8,028 nt of DNA. It comes from an uncultured Cloacibacillus sp. (GTDB lineage Bacteria; Synergistota; Synergistia; Synergistales; Synergistaceae). The notes below the pieces were generated by a model. It did not search any database, was not told the DNA's origin, and saw only the letters and a program-made list of their open reading frames with translations. Where the stretch lies: positions 1 to 8,028 of the forward strand of contig UQVV01000078.1 in NCBI GenBank assembly GCA_900544635.1. The letters are read 5' to 3'. Every line of letters starts with the position of its first letter. The stretch's first letter is position 1. Both the position numbers and the translations under genes were made by a program. Below are positions 1 to 5,498 of the stretch, one piece after another.

Positions 1-1161
1 GAGCTTTTCCATCGACTCGGCGAGGTCGTCGAGTAGGCGGAACTTGACGCGCAGCTCGGTGGGGAAGTCCGCGTTCTGGTGCGCCGTGTTGACGGCCTTG
101 CCGATGAATAGCTTCAGGTCTGTGCATTGCTCGATGAGCATTTTCGCGAGCTTCGCCGCGCCGTGCTCGCTGTCGAGCTCCGCCGTCATTTCGGGCACGG
201 CGGGGCGCGTGCGGTATTCCTCGACGAGTTCTATGACGCGCTTCAGCGTCAGCACGCCTTCGGTGACGAGGTCGATGCCGTCTATCGTAGCCGTCGGCGG
301 GATGTCCGCGTCGGTGTAGTCGATGTTGACGCGCAGCGGGCGCTTGAGCTCGCGCGAGAGGATTTCGGAGCTGGTGCCGCCGCTGACGACGTGCAGCCCG
401 GGCGTCTCCATGTATTCGCGCACGAGGCGCGAGTCGTCCTCGGGGTTCTTCGGCGGGCCGGAGAAGAGGCTGACCGTCTGCGGCGTCATGATGTGCGCTA
501 TCGATACCGTCGTGTCGTCGCCGGGCTTGCCGAGGTACAGGTCCTTCGCGACGCCGAGCACGCGCTCGATTACGCGCGGCGCGGAGAGCTTCTCGCCGCA
601 CGGGCCGCAGAGGAATTCCGCGACCTCGTCGCAGCCCCAGCCGAAGGCGAGCGTCTCGCCCATGCCGGCCTGCGTCACGCCGTCGCTGACTATTACGAAG
701 TAGTCGCCCGGCTTCGCCGTGAAGCGGCTTTCGCGCACGAGCTTGCCTTCGATTGTCTTTTCCTCGTAGTCGAACGGGATGTGCCGCCCGTCGCGTATCA
801 GCATGCAGGGCGGGTTGTCGTACTCGACTATGTAGCCCTTGCCGTCCTTGCAGATGTGCAGAATCATGAAGGTCGAGTAGGCTATGCCGCGCAGCTTGCA
901 GACGGGCAGGGTGTGGGCAATCGTGTCCACGGTGTCCTCGATGGACGCGCCGCGGCTTATCATCGTCGAGATTATCTTCGACGTGAGCGTCGAAAGTATG
1001 TTCGCCTTGACGCCGCTGCCGAGGCCGTCGGAGAGGACGAGCAGCGTGCTCTCGGGCGTGTTTATCACCTCGACGCGGTCGCCGCAGAGCTCCTCGTTCT
1101 TTTTAATCAGGCTGTTATAGCAGGCGTCTATGCAGAGGCTCTCAGTCGTCATGTCCGTCAT
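1..1161 (-). CDS. SpoIIE-family (PP2C-type) serine phosphatase, hydrogenase-linked; 3' end outside window
   Basis: My translation of the minus strand is open from 1161 to base 1 (387 codons, no stop), so the C-terminus is missing. It reads as a metal-dependent PP2C/SpoIIE phosphatase. VLSDGLGSGVKA (about residues 42-53), VIVSDG (157-161) and GKPGDDTTVS (211-220) carry the expected metal-binding aspartates D45, D160 and D215/D216. After about residue 230 comes an extension with VVSGGTSSEI and GIDLVTEGVLTL, which I recall from phosphatases beside [FeFe] hydrogenases but cannot assign a function. Family members dephosphorylate Ser/Thr on regulators such as anti-anti-sigma factors. I chose ATG at 1161 because AAGGA lies 11 nt upstream; ATG at 1152 is in frame but 20 nt from it, and an in-frame stop lies just upstream. 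The gene overlaps the preceding hydrogenase-like gene by about 20 bases, implying translational coupling. It is probably the output module of a redox/H2 sensor rather than a sporulation protein. Family assignment is firm; the target is unknown. Confidence 0.9.
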   Translation of the reverse strand, partial: MTDMTTESLCIDACYNSLIKKNEELCGDRVEVINTPESTLLVLSDGLGSGVKANILSTLTSKIISTMISRGASIEDTVDTIAHTLPVCKLRGIAYSTFMILHICKDGKGYIVEYDNPPCMLIRDGRHIPFDYEEKTIEGKLVRESRFTAKPGDYFVIVSDGVTQAGMGETLAFGWGCDEVAEFLCGPCGEKLSAPRVIERVLGVAKDLYLGKPGDDTTVSIAHIMTPQTVSLFSGPPKNPEDDSRLVREYMETPGLHVVSGGTSSEILSRELKRPLRVNIDYTDADIPPTATIDGIDLVTEGVLTLKRVIELVEEYRTRPAVPEMTAELDSEHGAAKLAKMLIEQCTDLKLFIGKAVNTAHQNADFPTELRVKFRLLDDLAESMEKL

Positions 1162-2866
1162 ATACGATCAAATCCTTGAGCTTCGTCAGCGTCACCTTCG
1201 TCTCGGCGGTCGTCTCGCCGAGGAGGCTCGCTATCTCCTGCGCGACGGTCATCTGCTTGTCGATGACGTTCTGCGCCATCTCCATCGTCTCCATCTTGAG
1301 CTTGTTCAGCGACTCGGCCTCAGCCTCCTGCTTCGTTATGTCGTGGAGGAAGGCTATCGCGAGCCCCTGCTCGGGAATGTAGACGACCGTCTGGTTGACT
1401 ATTATGCCGCGGTCCTCGTAGCTGACCTTATGCAGCGGGATGTTGCGCTCCTCGGCGACGGCGAGCGCGAAGTCCACCGGGTCGAGGAAGTCCTCTATGC
1501 GCCGCCCCGTAATCTCGCTGCGCGTCACCTTCAGCAGATGCTGCGCCGCGAGGTTGCACTCCTTGACGTGCAGGTCGCGGTCCACCGCGATGATATAGTC
1601 GGGGCTGACGGAGAGCGTGACGTTCGCGAGCGTCTCCGATATCTGCGTCATGTACGGCAGGCACATGTGCAGCTCCGCCTTGCCCTGGTAGACCGCTATC
1701 GCCTTGTCGCGGCATGTGCGGTAGCCGCAGCTTCCGCAGTTGATTTCGTGCTCCGGCTTCGTCTTGCCTATCTGCGCGAGAATCGCGCGTATCGTATCCT
1801 CGTCTGGGATGGCGAGCTTCGGCGGCGTGGGGCGTATCTCACGGTGAAGGTCCACGTCGGAAAGGTCCGCCTCGCGGATATTCTTCTCCTCGCGCAGATA
1901 GTGCATCATGTCTATGCCGCGGCTGACGGGGTAATAGCCCTCGTCGAGCTTCTCGGGGCCGTTGATGCAGCTTCCGTAGCAGGCGCTCGCCTCGATGAAG
2001 CAGTTGTGTATGCGCCCCTCGTTCATCTCCGTGAAGAGCTCGAAGACGTCCTTCGCGCCCTGCTTGCTCATAAACGCGTACTTTTTGAAAACATGCGAGT
2101 CTTCTGGCAGATTCGCCTTCACGTCCTTCACGATGCCCTCGAAGACCGGGTAAATGGCCGAGGCGCTCGGGTCGTTGCCGAAATAGCCCTCCTGTGCCTC
2201 CGAGAGCTTCACGCCGTCCTCGTCGAACCACGCCGCGAGCTGCTTGAAGGTCACGACGCCGTCGATATAGCGCTTCTCCGAAAGGCGCGCCTCCTCAATC
2301 TTCGAAATGCACGGCGCGAAGAAGACTATAAAAGCGTCGTCGCCGTACTTCCTCCGCAGGAAAGCGCCGTGCGCCTCCATCGGCGAAAGCACCGGCGCGA
2401 GATGCTCGATAAGCTTCGGAAAATGCTTCTGCACGAGAAAAACGATGGACGGGCAGCAGGTCGTAATCATATTGTCCATCGTATCGTTCTCGAGGATACG
2501 CGCGTACTCCTTCGTCACTGCGTGCGCGCCCACCGCCGTCTCCTCGACCGCGTAAAAGCCGAGCTTTTGCAGAGCGCCCGCGAGCTTGTAGCGGTTCTCC
2601 ATGCCGAACGAGGTGAGATACGACGGCGCAAGCGCGGCTATCTTCTTCCGCGCGCTGTTCCGCACCGTCTGCTTGATGCCCGTGATGTCGTGGACGAGCG
2701 ACTTCGCGTGCTGCGGACAGTTGCGTATGCAGCGCCCGCAGAGAATGCACTCATCCTCCATAACCTCGACCTTATTGTCGCTGAACTTGATAGACTTGAC
2801 CGGACAAACCTTAAGACATCTGTGACAATTCTTACAGTTGGCTTCCGCCACGTTGATATACTTCAT
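1142..2866 (-). CDS. PAS-domain [FeFe]-hydrogenase homologue, putative sensory hydrogenase (HydS-like, group C)
   Basis: 574 residues, numbered from the ATG at 2866. Two [4Fe-4S] ferredoxin motifs come first (C11/14/17/21 and C40/43/46/50). The H-cluster domain follows: loop 1 TTCCP (C137, C138), loop 2 APCISKIEE (C186) and loop 3 EASACYGSCING (C296, C300), so all four H-cluster cysteine ligands are present. Next is an extra Fe-S motif CGSCGYRTC plus a distal Cys (C377, C380, C385, C402), then a PAS domain (about 409-513) and a short helical, probably coiled-coil tail. Catalytic enzymes usually have MPC in loop 2 and MACxxGCxxGGGQP in loop 3; here the methionines are Ala and Ser and GGGQP is absent. 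Together with the PAS domain and the phosphatase gene downstream, this matches sensory group C [FeFe] hydrogenases, probably phosphatase-linked C3. The start is ATG 2866, with GGGGAG six bases upstream and an ATGA overlap with the preceding stop; TTG 2872 is less likely. Role inferred: cytoplasmic H2/redox sensor. Confidence 0.9.
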   Translation of the reverse strand: MKYINVAEANCKNCHRCLKVCPVKSIKFSDNKVEVMEDECILCGRCIRNCPQHAKSLVHDITGIKQTVRNSARKKIAALAPSYLTSFGMENRYKLAGALQKLGFYAVEETAVGAHAVTKEYARILENDTMDNMITTCCPSIVFLVQKHFPKLIEHLAPVLSPMEAHGAFLRRKYGDDAFIVFFAPCISKIEEARLSEKRYIDGVVTFKQLAAWFDEDGVKLSEAQEGYFGNDPSASAIYPVFEGIVKDVKANLPEDSHVFKKYAFMSKQGAKDVFELFTEMNEGRIHNCFIEASACYGSCINGPEKLDEGYYPVSRGIDMMHYLREEKNIREADLSDVDLHREIRPTPPKLAIPDEDTIRAILAQIGKTKPEHEINCGSCGYRTCRDKAIAVYQGKAELHMCLPYMTQISETLANVTLSVSPDYIIAVDRDLHVKECNLAAQHLLKVTRSEITGRRIEDFLDPVDFALAVAEERNIPLHKVSYEDRGIIVNQTVVYIPEQGLAIAFLHDITKQEAEAESLNKLKMETMEMAQNVIDKQMTVAQEIASLLGETTAETKVTLTKLKDLIVYDGHDD

Positions 2867-3111
2867 TTCCAACTCCCCATGATCACATCTCTGAAAAATT
2901 CCTCAACATGGTCCGGGTCGACGAAATGAATCTCGCCGTCAACCTTGACGGAGACGCCGTCCTCCTCGCACCGTCCCATGCAGAACGAGCCGGAAAGCTT
3001 AATCAGCTCCGACATGCCGCTCTCCTTGACGAGCTTCGTCAACCCCTCGACGACGCGGCGCGCGCCCTTTATATGGCAGGAACTTCCGACGCAGATTACA
3101 ACTTCTGTCAA
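2863..3111 (-). CDS. Small thioredoxin-like [2Fe-2S] ferredoxin (NuoE/HymA C-terminal-like)
   Basis: 82 residues from a TTG start at 3111. The cysteine pattern C7-x4-C12 (CVGSSC) and C44-x3-C48 (CMGRC) is that of thioredoxin-fold [2Fe-2S] ferredoxins, as in the C-terminal half of NuoE/HymA/HydC subunits. The N-terminal helical half of NuoE is missing, so this is a stand-alone minimal ferredoxin. GGAGGG at 3119-3124 is seven bases upstream of the TTG, and no ATG or GTG at this point gives the full domain. Extending the frame to 3285 would cross the predicted promoter and the end of the ATPase gene and add sequence unlike any ferredoxin, so I reject it. The stop overlaps the start of the hydrogenase-like gene (ATGA). 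Likely role: passing electrons to or from that protein, or to an NADH-dependent hydrogenase encoded nearby (inference). It is the first gene of the operon. Confidence 0.85.
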   Translation of the reverse strand: MTEVVICVGSSCHIKGARRVVEGLTKLVKESGMSELIKLSGSFCMGRCEEDGVSVKVDGEIHFVDPDHVEEFFRDVIMGSWK

Positions 3112-3118
3112 ACCGTTT

Positions 3119-3124
3119 CCCTCC
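3119..3124 (-). promoter_or_regulatory. Ribosome binding site setting the TTG start of the ferredoxin gene
   Basis: GGAGGG on the minus strand, seven bases before TTG 3111. It decides between this short start and a much longer but implausible reading. A second GGAGGG at 3144-3149 sits near the predicted transcription start and is not followed by a start codon at useful distance. Confidence 0.7.
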
Positions 3125-3152
3125 GCTTGCTGAAAAAATAATACCCTCCAAT

Positions 3153-3161
3153 ATTTTAGCA
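3153..3161 (-). promoter_or_regulatory. Candidate extended -10 promoter of the ferredoxin/hydrogenase/phosphatase operon
   Basis: The minus strand reads TGCTAAAAT, an extended -10 box (TGn plus TAAAAT, 5 of 6 to TATAAT). It would start transcription near 3146 and give a leader of about 35 bases before the TTG start. No good -35 is seen at 16-18 bases (nearest is CATAAC-like), which is tolerable for an extended -10. An alternative -10, TATTAT, lies just downstream. No clear operator was seen. Confidence 0.4.
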
Positions 3162-3212
3162 GAAAACCGCTGATCGTTATGAATTTCACAGGAAGGAGAG
3201 GGCGGGGGAAAC

Positions 3213-3227
3213 TAACGCCGCGCGTTA
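3213..3227 (-). terminator. Short hairpin at the ATPase stop codon, possible weak terminator
   Basis: The minus strand reads TAACGC-GCG-GCGTTA, a 6-bp perfect stem with a 3-base loop that begins at the TAA stop of the ATPase gene. The bases after it (GTTTCCCCC) are not a real U-tract, so intrinsic termination is doubtful. It may only separate the ATPase transcript from the redox operon. Confidence 0.25.
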
Positions 3228-4448
3228 AATTACCCAGCACGGCAGAAAACAGTTCTGCGCGTCGATAGGCGTGACGTTCCAGCACATACAGACGATGCCG
3301 CCGTAACCCCTCTTGCGTCCCGCGCCGTCGATGCAGTCGAATTTCTTCACCTCGCGCCGGTCCGGCGACGCGGATTTCTTTATCTCGAACGGGTGCGCCG
3401 CGCCGTCCGCCTCGATTATCAAATCTATCTCCTTAGCGTTGGAATCACGGTAATACGATAGATTTACAGCCTCGGCGGAGGCGGAATAATATTTCAACAG
3501 CTCCGTGACGACATGATTCTCGAAATAATGGCCGCTCGCCGCGCCGTTCATCAGAGTATCGCGCGTCAGCCACATGGAAAGATGCGCGCAGAGCCCCGTG
3601 TCGCAGAAATAAAGCTTCGGCGACTTCACCAGGCGCTTAAGCGCGTTGCCGGAATACGGACGCAGCAGATAGACGACGCCGAGCCCCTCCAGCACCTGCG
3701 TCCACGTCTTCGCCGTCGGCTGTGAAACGTCCGCCGCGTCGGCGAGCGTCTTGAAATTCAGCGTCTCGCCCGCGAGCGCCGCACATGCCGCGAGAAAACG
3801 TCCGAAGCGCACGCCGTCCGTAACGCCTCCGGCTTCCGCCGCGTCTCGCATGAGATAGGTGTTTACGTAGGAATTGTAATACTCGCGCCTTTCCTCTGCA
3901 TCCGCCCCCGCCGCCTGCGGCATGCCGCCGCGCCATATACGGTCGAAAACAGCGACGACGTCGCGCGGCTTCGCCTCGCGCTGCCTTTCGATAAGAGCGG
4001 ACAGCGAAAAATCCAGAGCGTTCGTGAAACGCACGCCGTCCGCCTCGTCCGCCGAAAGCCCGAAAAGCTCAAGAATGCCCACGCGCCCCGCAAGCGACTC
4101 CCTGACGTTCCGCATCATTGCGTAGCTCTGCGAGCCGGTCAGCCAGAAAAGCCCCGTCTCATCGCTCTCGTCGCAGATAATCTTTATCCGCTCAAAAAGC
4201 TGCGGCGCTTTCTGAATCTCATCAATAAGCAGCGGCGGCCTGTAAGTCTGGAAGAAAAGCGCGGGGTCGTTCTGCGCCAGCTCGCGCGCCATATAATCGT
4301 CCATCGTGACGTAAGTCCTCTCCGTCCCGGCAGAAAGATGGCGGAGCATCGTTGTCTTGCCCACCTGCCTTGCGCCGGTGACGAGGACGGCCTTGAAGAA
4401 AGAGTTCATACGCAGAAATTTTTTCTCAAGAGCGCGCTCGATATACAT
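3225..4448 (-). CDS. AAA_14 / DUF4143 family ATPase with C-terminal nuclease-like domain
   Basis: 407 residues from ATG 4448, preceded by AAGGAGG at 4457-4463 with 8-base spacing; TTG 4472 upstream is rejected because it would precede that site. Residues 20-130 are the P-loop domain: Walker A GARQVGKTT (25-33), Walker B LLIDE (73-77), sensor-like LTGSQS (103-108) and ESLAGR (117-122). A middle region (about 195-300) includes a helix-turn-helix-like stretch around 233-250 and the YFCDTGL motif of DUF4143 (280-286). The C-terminus (305-360) has FEN, KEID and FEIKKS with E310, E340/D342 and E355/K357 spaced like a PD-(D/E)xK nuclease-type core. The family is common and often accessory; its role is unsettled, with suggestions including mobile or defence-related functions. 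It stands alone between unrelated genes with its own promoter and terminates before the redox operon. Family assignment is secure; function is unknown. Confidence 0.9.
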   Translation of the reverse strand: MYIERALEKKFLRMNSFFKAVLVTGARQVGKTTMLRHLSAGTERTYVTMDDYMARELAQNDPALFFQTYRPPLLIDEIQKAPQLFERIKIICDESDETGLFWLTGSQSYAMMRNVRESLAGRVGILELFGLSADEADGVRFTNALDFSLSALIERQREAKPRDVVAVFDRIWRGGMPQAAGADAEERREYYNSYVNTYLMRDAAEAGGVTDGVRFGRFLAACAALAGETLNFKTLADAADVSQPTAKTWTQVLEGLGVVYLLRPYSGNALKRLVKSPKLYFCDTGLCAHLSMWLTRDTLMNGAASGHYFENHVVTELLKYYSASAEAVNLSYYRDSNAKEIDLIIEADGAAHPFEIKKSASPDRREVKKFDCIDGAGRKRGYGGIVCMCWNVTPIDAQNCFLPCWVI

Positions 4449-4456
4449 AAATAGCG

Positions 4457-4463
4457 CCTCCTT
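4457..4463 (-). promoter_or_regulatory. Strong ribosome binding site of the ATPase gene
   Basis: The minus strand AAGGAGG is a full anti-Shine-Dalgarno match, eight bases before ATG 4448. It fixes that start over the upstream in-frame TTG. Confidence 0.8.
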
Positions 4464-4471
4464 TTTATGCA

Positions 4472-4493
4472 AAAATAAAGTCGACTTTATTTT
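4472..4493. promoter_or_regulatory. Perfect 22-bp palindrome, candidate operator of the ATPase gene
   Basis: Half-site AAAATAAAGTC (4472-4482) is followed directly by its exact reverse complement (4483-4493), with no spacer. It overlaps the -10 box and is centred on the expected transcription start, where a bound dimeric repressor would block RNA polymerase. As RNA it could fold as a 9-bp AU-rich stem with a TCGA loop, but such a weak stem is a poor terminator. Which protein binds is not shown; autoregulation by the ATPase's helix-turn-helix-like segment is one guess. Confidence 0.6.
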
Positions 4494-4517
4494 ATCCTAA
4501 AAACGGCGCGCGGACAA
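4489..4517 (-). promoter_or_regulatory. Sigma70-type promoter of the ATPase gene
   Basis: On the minus strand, -35 TTGTCC (4512-4517, 4 of 6), a 17-base spacer, then -10 TAAAAT (4489-4494, 5 of 6). The start point would fall near 4482, giving a leader of about 34 bases with AAGGAGG. It sits in the short gap between the membrane protein's stop and the ATPase, so the ATPase is probably transcribed separately. Confidence 0.6.
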
Positions 4518-4529
4518 ACTGGCGGGGAA

Positions 4530-5045
4530 TCAGTAAAGCCACTTCGCCGGCAGCAGGAAGAGCCACGGCGCGGTGAAAAGCGCGAGCGCGAGCGAGACGC
4601 GGCGGCGCTGGGCGTCCGTCAGCTCCGCGCGGCGGAAGCAGAAATTATAATTCAGCCTGTAAATGACGAAAGCCGAGAGCGCGACGCAGCCGAGCGTCCA
4701 CAGCAGCGCGGCGGGGCTTTCGAACGGGTTCATCGTGAGCGGATAGGAAAGCAGGTCGGACCATCGGCGCTGCGCGGCCTCGGGCAGAAGCGGTTCGGCG
4801 AACAGCGGCGCGGCCATCAGCGCCGTCCCCGCCGCGTCCGCCGCGAAGCCGCAGAGCCACGTGCGAAGAATCGAAAATTTCAAAACTCCCGCGATTCCGC
4901 GCGCGCCCGCGAAACGCAGCGCGAGCGCCGAAACGAGCAGGTCCACGATAAAATTCGCCGGAAGCACGACGAGCCACGTCTGGGGAAAAATCCACAGCAG
5001 CCACAGCGGAAGTATCAGATTATAAAGCTTCGTCCCGCGCTTCAC
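4530..5045 (-). CDS. Small multi-pass membrane protein of unknown function
   Basis: 171 residues with a GTG start at 5045, preceded by AAGGGGG with 8-base spacing. Hydrophobic segments are visible at about 8-29, 30-45, 59-82, 110-131 and 150-167, so four to five membrane spans are expected, with basic loops (for example RAELTDAQRRR near 139-149) that are probably cytoplasmic. There is no cleavable signal peptide, no enzyme motif and no clear family signature. W and P are abundant in the first span pair. It is not in an obvious operon: the repeat cluster lies upstream and the ATPase with its own promoter lies downstream. I do not recognise it; the coding call rests on length, the ribosome binding site, the well-formed membrane topology and the promoter. 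Function cannot be inferred. Confidence 0.75.
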   Translation of the reverse strand: MKRGTKLYNLILPLWLLWIFPQTWLVVLPANFIVDLLVSALALRFAGARGIAGVLKFSILRTWLCGFAADAAGTALMAAPLFAEPLLPEAAQRRWSDLLSYPLTMNPFESPAALLWTLGCVALSAFVIYRLNYNFCFRRAELTDAQRRRVSLALALFTAPWLFLLPAKWLY

Positions 5046-5076
5046 CCCACGCGCCCCCTTCGCACAATATGGACAT

Positions 5077-5082
5077 ATTATA
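5077..5082 (-). promoter_or_regulatory. Consensus -10 box for the membrane protein gene, inside a repeat
   Basis: The minus strand has a perfect TATAAT, 31 bases before the GTG start, with AAGGGGG between. The best -35 is TTTCCT at a 16-base spacing (3 of 6), so strength is uncertain. The box is formed by the outer end of a dispersed repeat copy (5077-5135). Confidence 0.45.
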
Positions 5083-5135
5083 CCTATTCGGCCGTTGAAG
5101 GAAACGGCGGGGAATCGTCATTCCGCGCTTGACGC
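5077..5135 (+). repeat. Dispersed repeat, copy A (59 bp)
   Basis: Aligned without gaps to 5251-5309, 48 of 59 bases agree (81%), and the last 19 bases (CGTCATTCCGCGCTTGACG core) are identical. The core resembles widespread intergenic repeats that contain CGTCATTCCGCGC. The region following A diverges from that following B. Confidence 0.75.
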
Positions 5136-5212
5136 AATGCGCTGTCCGCGCCGGCGAACAAATCAAAATCTCTTTAACGCATTGCCGATATCGCGGCGTT
5201 TGACCGATGAAC

Positions 5213-5247
5213 GCGGCATCCGGCGTCGTCAAATACCGTAACATATG
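5213..5247. repeat. Inverted repeat partner of 5337-5371
   Basis: GCGGCATCC-n-GCGTCGT-n-AAA followed by TAAC is matched by the reverse complement of about 5337-5371 (GCGGCATCC-A-GCGTCGT-T-AAA). This shows that a second, oppositely oriented piece of the same repeat family lies just before copy B, so the cluster is a composite of at least two insertions or rearrangements. Confidence 0.55.
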
Positions 5248-5250
5248 GGA

Positions 5251-5423
5251 ATTATACTCATTCAGCTTTTTAAGAAAACGCCTGTTAATCGTCATTCCGC
5301 GCTTGACGCGGAATCCCGCGGCTTCAAATTCCGATGCGTTAGGATGTTTAACGACGCTGGATGCCGCGTCGGTGCGCGGCATGACGGGATAGCCGTCTTT
5401 CTGAAAAAGTTAAGCGATTATAA
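5251..5423. mobile_element. MITE-like palindromic repeat unit (copy B with inverted arm)
   Basis: Left arm 5251-5309 is repeated in inverted, imperfect form at 5374-5423: GCGCGGnATGACG, then TTTCTnAAAAAG, then nnTATAA at the end. Together they make a unit of about 175 bases with roughly 50-bp terminal inverted repeats and no coding capacity, which is the form of a miniature inverted-repeat element. No target-site duplication was recognised. A plain repetitive palindromic element is equally possible. Confidence 0.55.
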
Positions 5424-5424
5424 G

Positions 5425-5442
5425 CCGCGGCACGCGCCGCGG
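5425..5442. repeat. GC-rich hairpin
   Basis: CCGCGGC (5425-5431), loop ACGC, GCCGCGG (5436-5442): a perfect 7-bp stem abutting the inverted end of the MITE-like unit. It has no U-tract, so it is not called a terminator. Confidence 0.5.
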
Positions 5443-5470
5443 TCTTGCCTTTGCGCCGTCGTTTGCGCAT

Positions 5471-5498
5471 AAAGAAGCCGCCCGCGGGGCGGGCGGCT
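5471..5498 (-). terminator. Intrinsic terminator of the large repetitive protein gene
   Basis: The minus strand reads AGCCGCCCGC, loop CCC, GCGGGCGGCT (5476-5498), then TCTTTA: a 10-bp almost pure GC stem with a short, imperfect U-tract, about 40 bases after the TAG stop. It could also act weakly on the other strand. Confidence 0.7.

Noticed and set aside
1..1161. Evidence for sporulation because of the SpoIIE domain
   Set aside because: The membrane domain of true SpoIIE is absent, and the context is a hydrogenase. PP2C/SpoIIE domains occur widely in non-sporulating bacteria.
127..1179. 350-codon open frame on the plus strand
   Set aside because: It is the antisense shadow of the phosphatase gene; its product is full of Arg/Ala/Val runs with no recognisable domain, and the minus strand gives clear PP2C motifs.
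1130..2929. 599-codon open frame on the plus strand
   Set aside because: Antisense shadow of the hydrogenase-like gene, caused by GC-rich third positions. Its product is LR-rich and has no motif.
2863..3285. Longer reading of the ferredoxin gene (140 codons)
   Set aside because: The added N-terminus covers the promoter and the ATPase stop, and has no ferredoxin homology. The TTG with GGAGGG gives the correct domain start.
4472..4493. Palindrome read as an intrinsic terminator of the membrane protein gene
   Set aside because: The stem is almost all A-T with only two G-C pairs outside a TCGA loop, so it would be unstable. Its place at the promoter of the next gene fits an operator better.
5020..5382. 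120-codon minus-strand open frame in the repeat region
   Set aside because: Its product contains two copies of a repeat-derived peptide around KRGMTI, the translation of dispersed intergenic repeats. It also overlaps the start and promoter of the membrane protein gene.
5077..5423. Possible CRISPR array
   Set aside because: Only two direct copies exist, they are 59 bases at 81% identity, the distance between them is about 115 bases, and there are inverted partners. That is not a repeat-spacer pattern, and no cas gene is present.
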